DNA from: Variovorax sp. PBS-H4
Lineage (GTDB): Bacteria > Pseudomonadota > Gammaproteobacteria > Burkholderiales > Burkholderiaceae_C
Assembly: GCF_901827205.1 (NCBI RefSeq)
Contig: NZ_LR594677.1
Location: 40,860-104,859 of the forward strand
Length of the DNA stretch: 64,000 bases
Direction: 5' to 3'
A program made the translations under genes and the position numbers. Shown piece after piece: positions 7,813 to 15,526 of this stretch; position 1 is the first letter of the stretch; each line of letters begins with the position of its first letter. The notes under the pieces are model-generated. The model had not been told where the DNA came from, did not search any database, and saw only the letters and a list, made by a program, of their open reading frames with translations.

Positions 7813-8240
7813 TGCGTTGCCCTTTCGTTGGTGACGGAAGCATCGAGGCCTGGCGGCGTGTCTGTCGCCAAGCCTCGATGCGGGTTCTTGCCCGCGAAGT
7901 AGTCGGGCCGCGCCTCCAGCTCGCGGGCGATCAGCTCGTCGGCGAACAAGGGCGCGGCCTTCTCGACGCGGCGCGCGAGATTGCGGCGGCGTGCCTGCGC
8001 CTTGCGCTCGTCGCTCCAGCGGCGGATTTCGGCCGGCTGCGGGAAGTCAACGCACACGGCATAGCCGGTGCCGGGCTTCCAAAGATCGGCCACCACGGGC
8101 GGGCACTGGTCGCCGGCCGGAACCTCGACCGCCGCCAGTTCCAGCGGGCCAGGGCAGGGCTTGTGCGGCAGGCTCCAGCGCAGCGAGTAGCGCCACAAGC
8201 CGGCCGGCTTCCTGGTCGTGGTGGACGCGGCCCGCATCAT
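7809..8240 (-). CDS. Hypothetical protein, 143 aa
   Basis: Basic N-terminus (MMRAASTTTRKPAGLWRYSL), a central FPQPAEIRRWSDERKAQARR helix, and a C-terminal segment with FADELIARELEARPDYF. It overlaps its neighbours at both ends (ATGA). No recognised family or catalytic motif. Member of the repA operon. Confidence 0.55.
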   Translation of the reverse strand: MMRAASTTTRKPAGLWRYSLRWSLPHKPCPGPLELAAVEVPAGDQCPPVVADLWKPGTGYAVCVDFPQPAEIRRWSDERKAQARRRNLARRVEKAAPLFADELIARELEARPDYFAGKNPHRGLATDTPPGLDASVTNERATQ

Positions 8241-8440
8241 TCGGCCCGCAGCTCGTCAAACCAGCCGGATGCCACGCGCTGGCACTCGCTCACGCTCTCG
8301 GCTTCGCCGATGGGGTCGTCCATGTCCTCGGACGCGGCGAGGGTGAAAATCTCGGCCTCGGCGTCGTACTGCGCCCAGGCTTCGCGGCCCAGGTCGCGGT
8401 CGGCCAGGACAAGGAAGGGGCGGCCGTTGTGCTTGCTCAT
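8237..8440 (-). CDS. Hypothetical protein, 67 aa
   Basis: Starts MSKHNGRPFLVLADRDLGRE; AAGGTGG 5 nt before this ATG favours it over the upstream GTG. The sequence AEIFTLAASEDMDDPIGEAE is acidic; the last codons overlap the next start. Not recognised. Confidence 0.55.
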   Translation of the reverse strand: MSKHNGRPFLVLADRDLGREAWAQYDAEAEIFTLAASEDMDDPIGEAESVSECQRVASGWFDELRAE

Positions 8441-8450
8441 GGTCGCCACC

Positions 8451-8675
8451 TTAGAAGCCCTGCTTCGTCAGCTCGGCGGTCATCGTCTTGGCGACGATGC
8501 CGGCCTGCTCGTCGGACAGCGTGCCAGTGATGGCTTGCAGCGCCTGCGCTGCGGCCATCGCCTTGGCGAAGTCGGCGCGTAGCTCGCGCACGGCCTTGGC
8601 CTCGCCCGACTCGGCGAAGCGGCGGTAAATGTTGGCCCACTCGCCCCAGGTCGGGGTCATGTCGATGGTTCGCAT
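8451..8675 (-). CDS. Hypothetical protein, first gene of the repA operon
   Basis: 74 aa from MRTIDMTPTWGEWANIYRRF; AAGGAG 6 nt upstream chooses this start over one 33 nt earlier. The family-like phrase TPTWGEWANIYRRFAESGE appears in many small plasmid proteins that I know only as hypothetical. It lies directly behind the operator at 8728-8746. Confidence 0.6.
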   Translation of the reverse strand: MRTIDMTPTWGEWANIYRRFAESGEAKAVRELRADFAKAMAAAQALQAITGTLSDEQAGIVAKTMTAELTKQGF

Positions 8676-8727
8676 GGGTAGCTCCTTATCGGCTGATTTG
8701 GCGATCACGTTTAACCGTTCTCGATGT

Positions 8728-8746
8728 CCAAACTATACCATATTGG
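8728..8746. promoter_or_regulatory. 19-bp plasmid operator, copy 2 (repA operon)
   Basis: CCAAACTATACCATATTGG. Read on the minus strand it contains TATAGT, a plausible -10 box for the repA operon, so a bound dimer would block the promoter. One of seven related sites. Confidence 0.6.
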
Positions 8747-8775
8747 CAAATAAAAAGGTGGAAACGTGGGACGAA

Positions 8776-8796
8776 AGGGCAAAATTTTTTTGCCCT
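8776..8796. terminator. Bidirectional hairpin with A/T tracts
   Basis: AGGGCAAAA (8776-8784) pairs with TTTTGCCCT (8788-8796) around a TTT loop. The stem with T-runs in both directions lies between two minus-strand operons and fits a Rho-independent terminator of the upstream one. Confidence 0.55.
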
Positions 8797-8800
8797 GTCT

Positions 8801-8842
8801 TGGTGACGCGGCCGAGCTGGCCAGGAGCTGCGGCCGTCACCA
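8801..8842. repeat. 42-bp palindromic element
   Basis: TGGTGAC ... GTCACCA, 42 bp, with GCGGCCGAGCTGGCCAG in the left centre, shared with the element at 3361. It sits directly behind the hairpin at 8776 and 8 bp from the stop of the next gene. Confidence 0.9.
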
Positions 8843-8850
8843 TGTCGCGG

Positions 8851-9378
8851 TCAGGCGTACCACGTCACGGGGCGCGGCGTGCCGTCCCACTTCGACAGCT
8901 CGCCCAGGGTGTGCCAGCCGGTCGCGCGGCGGGTCTTTTCCTTCGCGCCCTGGACGTACTGGCCGGGCTTCGGTGTGCTCTTGCCGGTCATGCTGCCCGG
9001 CGCGCTCTCGATCCGGTCGGCTTCCAGCTCGCGCACCGTCGCCGAGCGGCCGGACGGCACGCGCACCACTTCGTAGAACGTGACGTTCGTCTGTTCGTAG
9101 CCCCACACGGAATAAACGATGTCGCCCACGGCCAGCCCGTGGCCGGCCTGCTGCCGTTCGCGCTTGCGCGTCTCGATGCCTTCCTCGTACTCCACGAACG
9201 ACGCCAGCGAACGGTCGCGGGCCTCGGCGCTGCCGAACGCCAGGAAGCGCGCCGGCTTCGACTGGCGGCCCTTGTAGGCCAGCAGCGCGGGGCCGCGCTT
9301 GCTCTCGTAGCAGTAGGCCACCACGGCGGCGGCGGGAAATTCGCGGGTTTCGGCGTTCTCGGGGATGAATCGGGCCAT
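8851..9378 (-). CDS. Hypothetical protein, 175 aa
   Basis: Start MARFIPENAETREFPAAAVV has AGGAGC 7 nt upstream. A KOW- or SH3-like stretch LAVGDIVYSVWGYEQTNVTF and FYEVVRVPSGRSATVREL can be seen; the tail has WHTLGELSKWDGTPRPVTWY. Found next to DUF6573 genes in similar small-gene operons; function unknown. Confidence 0.6.
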   Translation of the reverse strand: MARFIPENAETREFPAAAVVAYCYESKRGPALLAYKGRQSKPARFLAFGSAEARDRSLASFVEYEEGIETRKRERQQAGHGLAVGDIVYSVWGYEQTNVTFYEVVRVPSGRSATVRELEADRIESAPGSMTGKSTPKPGQYVQGAKEKTRRATGWHTLGELSKWDGTPRPVTWYA

Positions 9379-9435
9379 GTTGTGCGCTCCTGGTCGTGTC
9401 GGGTAGCGGGTGCCCTCGTCGGGCACCCTGCGGGC

Positions 9436-9843
9436 TTAGTCTTCGTTCGGCAGGCCGATGGTGATAACCGGCTCGCCGGCATCGCCGGGGCCGATGTGCA
9501 TCGCCAGCGCCACGCGGCGCGGCCGGATGCCTCGGCCCTGCACCGGCACGCGGTACAGCTCGAACACGCGGCGGGGTTGATCGCCACGCACGCGGGCGGC
9601 GAGTCGGGCCATATAAATCACGTCCCAAAGGCGGCCGGCTTCGTCCTGGATCGTGGTCTTGCGCTTGTCGGTTTCGGCCGTCCACTCGACGCAATCGGCC
9701 CAGGCCGCGCGGGTGATGGCGACGGGCACCGTAAAGCCGGCCTCGCGGGCTGTCTCGCTCACGTCGATCAGGTCGCCGTCCTCGATGAGCTGCGCGCGGG
9801 TGTGCGTGTGGATCACGTCGGATGCCTGGAAAAGTTCGTTCAT
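9436..9843 (-). CDS. DUF6573-type protein
   Basis: 135 aa from MNELFQASDVIHTHTRAQLI; AGGAGC precedes the ATG. The segment LIDVSETAREAGFTVPVAIT, then RAAWADCVEW and GRLWDVIYMAR, is the recognisable family pattern (HTRA, DVSETAREAGF, WADCV, GRLWDV). The family is widespread on plasmids with no established function. Part of the minus-strand operon from 10527 to 8851. Confidence 0.8.
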   Translation of the reverse strand: MNELFQASDVIHTHTRAQLIEDGDLIDVSETAREAGFTVPVAITRAAWADCVEWTAETDKRKTTIQDEAGRLWDVIYMARLAARVRGDQPRRVFELYRVPVQGRGIRPRRVALAMHIGPGDAGEPVITIGLPNED

Positions 9844-9866
9844 GGTGTGCGCTCCTGGTCGTGCTG

Positions 9867-10070
9867 TTAGGCGGTTTGGCGGGGGTTGCAGGCGATGCCC
9901 TCGCGGCGGCAATAGGCCACGATGTCCGCGCGCTCGGCGAGGCGGTCTTTGCCCTGGCCGAAGGTGAGAACGTCCATCGCGGCGGCGACGTGCGGGGCCA
10001 TCCACTTGATGGCGGCGCGGCCGTTGTCGCGGATCAATCGGCGGGCTTGGCGGTATTCGGTGCGGGTCAT
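9867..10070 (-). CDS. Hypothetical protein, 67 aa
   Basis: Starts MTRTEYRQARRLIRDNGRAA with GGAGAG 8 nt upstream, preferred over an ATG 21 nt earlier. Basic, helical; ends YCRREGIACNPRQTA. Second gene of the operon. No family recognised. Confidence 0.55.
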   Translation of the reverse strand: MTRTEYRQARRLIRDNGRAAIKWMAPHVAAAMDVLTFGQGKDRLAERADIVAYCRREGIACNPRQTA

Positions 10071-10098
10071 GGTGTTGGCTCTCCAGTGCAATACAAAA

Positions 10099-10527
10099 TC
10101 AGCGTGCGCGGCGCTTCGCGTCGTCCAGTCGCTCGGCCAGCTCGGCGTCGGTGATGCTCGCGGCCGTCACCAGTCCGCCGCCGAACTTCGCCCAGCTCAT
10201 CAGCGACAGCGAGCCGTCGGCCAGCCGGCCCCGGTAGTCCCGATGCGTGTCGCGCCAAACGGTCTTGAATGCGGCTTCGCGCTGCTCGCCCTCGAAGGTC
10301 GGCGCTTCGGCTGGCACCAGCTCGACGGTGCGCCAGGGGTAGGCGGTCATCTTGCTGACCATCACGCTGCATTCCTTCTCGGTCATCGGGTAGGCTGTTT
10401 GACGCTCGCGGCGGCCCGTCTTCGTGTTCACGACTTCGATGTGAAACAGGACGGTTTTCTGCTGTTCAACCTCTGCTCTGCTAGATGCTTGAGCCGGCTT
10501 TTCAAACTGAACTTGTTGGTGAGTCAT
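10099..10527 (-). CDS. Hypothetical protein carrying the duplicated leader, 142 aa
   Basis: The first 25 residues (MTHQQVQFEKPAQASSRAEV..) are encoded in the 624-bp repeat and match the KleA-like protein at 2419. The unique part (VLFHIEVVNTKTGRRERQTA, then PWRTVELVPAE) is not recognised. It is the first gene of the operon running down to 8851. Ribosome binding site AGGAGA is inside the repeat, so the repeat supplies expression signals to two unrelated operons. Confidence 0.65.
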   Translation of the reverse strand: MTHQQVQFEKPAQASSRAEVEQQKTVLFHIEVVNTKTGRRERQTAYPMTEKECSVMVSKMTAYPWRTVELVPAEAPTFEGEQREAAFKTVWRDTHRDYRGRLADGSLSLMSWAKFGGGLVTAASITDAELAERLDDAKRRAR

Positions 10528-11076
10528 GTCGCATTTCTCCTGTGGTGTTGAACCTTGCTCCGCTGAGTGCCTTTCGCCGTGATTGCCCGTAGGTGGGCCG
10601 GACAGGACGGCGCGGAAAGGGAGAAACCGGAAGCCGCAGCGCAAGCGAGCGCAGCGAGTGCGAACGGGTGAGGATTTCAGGGCTTGCCCGGCCCTTGGAG
10701 CGACGGCATGGCTGGACTACCGTCTAGGGCAGGCGAAAGGTGCGCAGTGGAGCAACGCCACCGGACGATGACGACATGCCACCAAGGGCGGGCGCGGAAC
10801 GCGAGCGCCCTACGGCCGACGCAGGCGGCACAACCAGACGGCCGCGCCGGCTGCGTAGCGGCAAAGCCGCCTTTCTCCACCGCCAGCGGCGGGGGCAGCG
10901 TGCATGAACCAGCCGGCCCGGCTGTGTGCAGTCTGCCGACGTGGCGGCAGTCTGCGGGCTTGTGTGCAGCACGGCGACGTGTCGCGGTGTGCATGGACTG
11001 GTTGCCCGCTGCGCGGGCCTACACACCGCCCCCTTCCTGCCCTGGGCAGGGTGGGGGAAAGGGCGTCTTCGACGCC
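10452..11076. repeat. 625-bp direct repeat, copy 2 (partner 2661-3284)
   Basis: Same orientation and sequence as copy 1 with one inserted T in a C/T run near 11036. Together with the 42-bp elements and the about 90-bp repeat it fills the 956-bp gene-free gap between 10528 and 11483. Confidence 0.92.
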
Positions 11077-11145
11077 AGGGCGCGGCACCATGTCGGCGCA
11101 GCCGGCCGAACGGGGGTTTATCCCCATGTAAAGGCAGGCAATGAT

Positions 11146-11240
11146 TGGTGACGCGAACGGGTCTTTGCTACTCAAACTGTCGCCAACTTGCTACAATTTG
11201 GCGACTGTGGACGCTCACCTGGTGATGCCAGTTGTCACCA
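11146..11240. repeat. Two 42-bp-type elements, one degenerate
   Basis: 11199-11240 is 42 bp with a TGGCGAC start and GTCACCA end. 11146-11185 has the same ends (TGGTGAC, GTCGCCA) but is 40 bp with an AT-richer centre, so it looks degenerate. They lie downstream of the direct repeat and upstream of the operator at 11409. Confidence 0.7.
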
Positions 11241-11273
11241 GTTGGGCCGTCCAGCGCCGGAGGCGCTGCCGAG

Positions 11274-11362
11274 AGGGATTGACGCCCGAATGGGGCGAGA
11301 CAAGGCCGTGGCCGCAGGCTCGATGCGGAGCACGAAAGCCCGTCCCGGCGTAGCCGGGCGAG
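11274..11362. repeat. About 90-bp dispersed repeat, copy B
   Basis: Partner of 4454-4543: AGGGATTGACGCCCGAAT, GAGACAAGG, GCAGGCTCGATGCGGAGC and a terminal hairpin (CCCGGCgtaGCCGGG). The hairpin is kept although its sequence differs from copy A, hinting that the fold matters. Confidence 0.6.
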
Positions 11363-11408
11363 CATGGGCAGGGAGCATTTTTTAAGCCGTAATTAGCCGA
11401 AACCACTA

Positions 11409-11436
11409 CCAAAATATAGTGTTTTGGCGATACAAT
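11409..11436 (+). promoter_or_regulatory. 19-bp operator copy 3 with downstream -10 box
   Basis: CCAAAATATAGTGTTTTGG (11409-11427) is followed 3 nt later by TACAAT (11431-11436), so the operator lies between the -35 and -10 positions of the promoter for the gene at 11484. Repression by occlusion is the likely mechanism. Confidence 0.6.
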
Positions 11437-11483
11437 GTGAGTCGTTTTTGACTATGACCGACCCGAACGAAAACAGGACGAGC

Positions 11484-11855
11484 ATGAAACTTCCTCCATG
11501 TAGTCCCGAGAACAGCATTCTGGAGGGCGATCTAGAGCTGGCCGTACTTCAAAAAACCCTTGACAAGCTCAAGGTGATGGAAACGCCAGTGGGCTTCTAT
11601 GTCGTCGTTCTCTTGAAGTGGGCTGAGGGAAAAGAGTGGTATTTGACAACCCGACGCGACCGGAACATGCCGAAGGTTTTCAAGGACTTGAAACGTATGA
11701 ACGATCATCTGCGCGAGGCTTATCCGACCGATAGCTTCGAGCTGTTTCGCAACCAGGAACTGCCGCCGCGACCGAAGTCGGCCAAGCCGGCGCAAAGCTC
11801 GAAGGCGAAGCCGGCACGCACCGCGCGCAAGACCAAAAAAGGGGGTGAACACTGA
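11484..11855 (+). CDS. Hypothetical protein upstream of the virB operon, 123 aa
   Basis: The start MKLPPCSPENSILEGDLELA has AGGACGAG upstream; an ATG at 11454 lacks a ribosome binding site. A soluble core (PVGFYVVVLLKWAEGKEWYL, FKDLKRMNDHLREAYP) is followed by a Lys/Pro/Ala-rich basic tail (KSAKPAQSSKAKPARTARKT) of the kind that contacts nucleic acid. Possibly a small DNA-binding accessory or regulator; family not recognised. Confidence 0.6.
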   Translation: MKLPPCSPENSILEGDLELAVLQKTLDKLKVMETPVGFYVVVLLKWAEGKEWYLTTRRDRNMPKVFKDLKRMNDHLREAYPTDSFELFRNQELPPRPKSAKPAQSSKAKPARTARKTKKGGEH

Positions 11856-11874
11856 CCAAAATATGGTATATTGG
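11856..11874. promoter_or_regulatory. 19-bp plasmid operator, copy 4 (virB1)
   Basis: CCAAAATATGGTATATTGG starts 1 nt past the upstream stop codon. It contains TATATT as a candidate -10 box for virB1-topA. One of seven related sites. Confidence 0.6.
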
Positions 11875-11906
11875 TAGCCGTTTCCTCGCTAAAGGGAGTC
11901 GGTTAC

Positions 11907-12671
11907 ATGCTGGATTTCATGGTCTTGGCGCAGCAATGCGCCCCTACGGTGGCCCCGCAGACGATGGCGGCCGTCGTGCAAGTCGAATCGAGCTTCAACC
12001 CCTACGCCATCGGCGTGGTGGGCGGAAGGCTCCAACGTCAACCCAAGTCGCAAGCGGAAGCTGTTGCGACGGCCAAGGCTCTTGAAGCCGCTGGCTGGAA
12101 CTTCTCGGTAGGGGTTGCCCAGGTCAACCGCTACAACCTGCCGAAATACTCCCTAACCTACGAAGAAGCCTTCGAGCCGTGCGCGAACATCCGCGTCGGC
12201 TCGAAGATTCTCGAAGACTGCTACACGCGGGCTTTGCCCCGCACCGAGGGCGACCGGCAACGGGCGCTGCACTCGGCCTTCTCCTGCTACTACTCGGGCA
12301 ACTTCACGCGCGGCTTCCGGCCTGACAAGGCCGGCGAGCCGTCGTATGTGCAAAAGGTCTTGGCGCAAGCCAACGTCGAGGCAAAGCCGATCCCGGTCGT
12401 TCCGTCGATCGCGCCGGGTGCAGCACGCCCGCAGCGCGTGACGGCGGCCGGCTCCGGGCCGGTCAAGGTGACGGCCCAGGGCGCGAGCGATGGGCCGCCT
12501 GCCGATCATGCCCCGGTGCTGCTGCGCCGGGCGAGCGAAGCGCCCGCGCAGCTCAAGCCCGTGGTGACAGGCGCATCCGCCGCGGCGGATCTGACTGTCG
12601 CCAAGGATGACGCGAAGGCCAGCCAGGGCGAGCAACCGGCGCAGCCGGCGCGCTCGGCCATCGTCTTCTGA
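11907..12671 (+). CDS. virB1: VirB1-like lytic transglycosylase
   Basis: 254 aa. The start MLDFMVLAQQCAPTVAPQTM is preferred over a TTG at 11871 because AAAGGGAG precedes it and the earlier start lies in the operator. The SLT fold is clear: catalytic Glu in VVQVESSFNPYAIGVVGG, then FSVGVAQVNRYNLPKY and SCYYSGNFTRGF. It locally opens peptidoglycan for the T4SS. The C-terminal about 90 residues are Ala/Pro-rich and contain an intact 42-bp palindromic element (12562-12603) translated as VTGASAAADLTVA. Confidence 0.9.
   Translation: MLDFMVLAQQCAPTVAPQTMAAVVQVESSFNPYAIGVVGGRLQRQPKSQAEAVATAKALEAAGWNFSVGVAQVNRYNLPKYSLTYEEAFEPCANIRVGSKILEDCYTRALPRTEGDRQRALHSAFSCYYSGNFTRGFRPDKAGEPSYVQKVLAQANVEAKPIPVVPSIAPGAARPQRVTAAGSGPVKVTAQGASDGPPADHAPVLLRRASEAPAQLKPVVTGASAAADLTVAKDDAKASQGEQPAQPARSAIVF
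12562..12603. repeat. 42-bp palindromic element inside virB1
   Basis: TGGTGAC ... GTCGCCA, exactly 42 bp, with palindromic centre ATCCGCCGCGGCGGAT. The only copy inside a coding region; it keeps the virB1 frame open because 42 is divisible by three. Confidence 0.9.
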
Positions 12672-12682
12672 GGGGGTACACG

Positions 12683-15040
12683 ATGAAGCTCATGGTCGTG
12701 GAAAGCCCCAACAAGGTGAAGAAGATCGAATCCATCCTCGGCGACGGCTGGAAAGTCGTCGCCAGCGTGGGCCATGTCCGCGACCTGCCGAAGCACGACA
12801 TCGGCCTGGAAGCGCCCGACTTCGCCTTGCAGTACGAATACATCCCTCCGGCCCAGGTACAGGGCCGGACGTTCCCAGGCGGCGAGGAACGAGTCGCCCG
12901 CATCCGCGCCCTGTCCGGCAGGGCGGACATGATCTTTCTGGCGACCGATCCCGACCGCGAGGGCGAAGCCATCGCGTGGCACCTGAAAGACGCTCTCGGC
13001 CTGGACGAAGGCGACTACGAACGGGTGACGTTCGATGAAATCACCGAGAAGGCGATTCGGGCGGCACTGTCGCAGGCGCGCAAGATCGACGCCGATCTTG
13101 TGCAGGCCCAGGAAGCGCGGCGGGCACTGGATCGCATCGTCGGCTATCTGGTGTCGCCGCTGCTGTCGAACATGCTCGGGCAAAACCTGTCGGCCGGCCG
13201 CGTGCAAAGCGTGGCCGTGCGACTGGTCGTTGACCTGGAGCGCCGCATCGTGGCGTTCAAGAAGACGAACCACTTCGGCGCGGTGGTGAAGTTCGACGGC
13301 GGCGTGTGGAAAGCGGAGTGGGACACGAAGCCATTCATCACCGAGGACGTGCCCTATGTCCTCGATGAAGCCCTGGCGAAGCAGGCCGCAGGCTGCCGCC
13401 AGTTCAAGGTGCTGGACTCCGGCACCGACACGGCGCGCGAAGCGCCGCCGTCGTGCTTCTCGACCTCGCTCATGCTGCAAGCCGCGAGCGTCACGCTAAA
13501 GCGCGATCCCGAGCTGACGGCGAAGGATGCGCAAAAGCTGTTCGAGCAAGGCGCGATCACCTACATCCGCACCGACAGCGTGAACATCAGCGACGAGGCC
13601 ATCGCCGAGGTGCGCGCCTACGCCGAAGGGCAGGGCTGGAAGCTGCCGGACGCGCCGCGCAAGTTCAAGACGAAGGCGGGCGCGCAAGAGGCGCACGAGG
13701 CCATCAGGCCGGCCCATATCGACGTGCTGGAAGCCGGCGAGGACGAGCATCAGCGCAAGCTCTATGCGCTCATCTGGAAGCGGACGGTTGCCTCGCAACT
13801 GGCCGATGCCCGCTACAAGGTGAACAGCGTCACCTTGGAAGCGACCGATGGCGCGAAGCCGTTCCAGTTCAAGGCCAAGGGCCGTACCCTGATTGAACAG
13901 GGATGGCGAGTGCTGACGGCGAAGGACGCGGTGGAAGACAAGACGGACGACGAGGCCGAGGACAGCGCCGGCAAGGTGCCGGTGCTCGATGTCGGCAGCG
14001 CGAAGCAGGCCGACAGCGGCGAGCTGCTGCGCAAGGTGACGAAGGCACCGCCGCGCTTCACGAAAGCGAGTCTCATCAAGAAGCTGGAAGACGAAGGCAT
14101 CGGCCGCCCGGCGACCTATCCCGCGATCATGGGCAACATCATGGCGCGCGGCTACCTTGTCGAAGACAAGCGTTATCTGGTGCCGACCGAGACAGGCACC
14201 ATCCTGGTGGAACATCTGGTGAAGGCCGGCTTCGAGTTCATGGAGCTGGCTTTCACGCGCGAGCTGGAATCGCAGCTCGACCGCATCGCCGAAGGCGAGC
14301 GCGAGTACCTGGACGTGGTGGCCCCGGCCTACGATCAGTTGAAGGCCGAGCTGGACGCCATCGCCCAGGGCGGCGACTTCAAGCCGCGCTTCGCGTGCCC
14401 GAAGTGCAGCGCCGGGCTGCGCAAGTACCAGAAGCCCGGCAAGCTGCCGATCTGGTACTGCACGAACGACGAGTGCAAGACCTTCCTGGACGACGTGGAC
14501 GGCAAGCCGGTGGAACGCAAGGAACACCCGTGCCCGAAGTGCTCCACGCCCCTGCGGCGGTACAAGAAGAAGGCGGGCGGCCTGGGGTGGTTCTGCCCGA
14601 CCGACGACTGCAAGACGTTCATGGACGACGACAAGGGGCGGCCGGTGGAACCGAAGGTTCACCCGTGCCCGAAATGCAGCTCGCCGCTGCGGCGCTTCCA
14701 GAAGAAGGACAAGGAAAGCGGCAAGCCCATCAAGGGCGCGTTCGCGTGGTTCTGCACGAACGATGAGTGCAAGACCTTCCTGGACGACGAGAAGGGCCAG
14801 CCGGTGGCGATCAAGACGGCCCCTTGCCCGTCCTGCGGCAAGCCGATGTATCGCCGCAAGGGCCAGTACGGCTACTGGTGGGGTTGCAGCGGCTTCAAAG
14901 ACGGCTGCAAGGTCATCATGGACGATCAGGCCGGCAAGCCTGTACCGAAGCAGGCGAAGGGCGCAAAGCCCGCAGCCAAGGCGACGGTGAAGCGCGCGGC
15001 GGCACCTACGCGGCTTGTTCTCAAGACGCCAAAAAAGTAG
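12683..15040 (+). CDS. topA: Type IA DNA topoisomerase of the transfer region
   Basis: 785 aa. Toprim domain at the N-terminus (MKLMVVESPNKVKKIESIL; acidic ATDPDREGEAIAW near residue 95), active-site Tyr about 294 in ITYIRTDSVNIS, and GIGRPATYPAIM near 475. The last about 200 residues hold four Cys4 zinc-ribbon repeats (CPKC...C...C) and a basic Ala/Lys tail. Plasmid topoisomerases of this sort relax or decatenate DNA during transfer. AGGGGG precedes the ATG, 11 nt after virB1, so the two are co-transcribed. Confidence 0.92.
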   Translation: MKLMVVESPNKVKKIESILGDGWKVVASVGHVRDLPKHDIGLEAPDFALQYEYIPPAQVQGRTFPGGEERVARIRALSGRADMIFLATDPDREGEAIAWHLKDALGLDEGDYERVTFDEITEKAIRAALSQARKIDADLVQAQEARRALDRIVGYLVSPLLSNMLGQNLSAGRVQSVAVRLVVDLERRIVAFKKTNHFGAVVKFDGGVWKAEWDTKPFITEDVPYVLDEALAKQAAGCRQFKVLDSGTDTAREAPPSCFSTSLMLQAASVTLKRDPELTAKDAQKLFEQGAITYIRTDSVNISDEAIAEVRAYAEGQGWKLPDAPRKFKTKAGAQEAHEAIRPAHIDVLEAGEDEHQRKLYALIWKRTVASQLADARYKVNSVTLEATDGAKPFQFKAKGRTLIEQGWRVLTAKDAVEDKTDDEAEDSAGKVPVLDVGSAKQADSGELLRKVTKAPPRFTKASLIKKLEDEGIGRPATYPAIMGNIMARGYLVEDKRYLVPTETGTILVEHLVKAGFEFMELAFTRELESQLDRIAEGEREYLDVVAPAYDQLKAELDAIAQGGDFKPRFACPKCSAGLRKYQKPGKLPIWYCTNDECKTFLDDVDGKPVERKEHPCPKCSTPLRRYKKKAGGLGWFCPTDDCKTFMDDDKGRPVEPKVHPCPKCSSPLRRFQKKDKESGKPIKGAFAWFCTNDECKTFLDDEKGQPVAIKTAPCPSCGKPMYRRKGQYGYWWGCSGFKDGCKVIMDDQAGKPVPKQAKGAKPAAKATVKRAAAPTRLVLKTPKK

Positions 15041-15051
15041 AAAAACGCTCG

Positions 15052-15088
15052 CCAAAATATACTATTTTGGCGCGGCCTGTTGTATAAT
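15052..15088 (+). promoter_or_regulatory. 19-bp operator copy 5 and virB2 promoter
   Basis: CCAAAATATACTATTTTGG (15052-15070) is the best-matching copy. TATAAT at 15083-15088 is a consensus -10 box for the virB2-virB6 operon. Confidence 0.65.
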
Positions 15089-15146
15089 CCGGCAGGCACG
15101 GATAACGGGGAGAACATTGCAGCATGAACTAGATTGGACGCTTTTC

Positions 15147-15183
15147 AACCGGCTTGCCGGCCGGCCTACCGGCTACCTTTTTC
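15147..15183 (+). terminator. Possible attenuator in the virB2 leader
   Basis: An imperfect GC-rich stem (AACCGGCTTGCCGG / CCGGCCTACCGGCT) followed by CTTTTTC lies between the promoter and virB2. It could dampen readthrough into virB2. Ten of fourteen pairs match, so this is tentative. Confidence 0.3.
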
Positions 15184-15205
15184 TTTCACTTCAGGAGCAA
15201 ATGAA

Positions 15206-15511
15206 ATGACGACTGCTACCACTTCCAACAACCGCATGGCCGTGATGCTCGGCTTCCTGGTGATGGCCGCGCTGTTCGCGGCCGAGCCGGCGCTCGCGCA
15301 GACTGGCGGGCTGGACAAGGTGAACACCTTCATGGACAACGTGCTGGCCGTGCTGCGCGGCGTGTCCATCACGACCGTGACCATCGCCATCATGTGGGCG
15401 GGCTACAAGTTCCTGTTCAAGCATGCCGACATCGCCGAGGTCGGCAAGATTCTGGCCGGTGGTCTGCTCATCGGCGGCGCGGCCGAGCTGGCCCGCTACC
15501 TCCTGTCCTAA
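15206..15511 (+). CDS. virB2: VirB2-like conjugative pilin
   Basis: 101 aa. Start MTTATTSNNRMAVMLGFLVM with AGGAGC upstream; an overlapping ATG at 15201 ends after two codons. A long signal peptide ends near AEPALA, then QTGGLDKVNTFMDNVLAVLR and two hydrophobic helices (VSITTVTIAIMWAGYKFLF; ILAGGLLIGGAAELARYL). This is the TrbC/VirB2 pilin layout with a cytoplasmic loop between helices. First gene of the main T4SS operon. Confidence 0.9.
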   Translation: MTTATTSNNRMAVMLGFLVMAALFAAEPALAQTGGLDKVNTFMDNVLAVLRGVSITTVTIAIMWAGYKFLFKHADIAEVGKILAGGLLIGGAAELARYLLS

Positions 15512-15526
15512 GCGGGAGGTCACGCG

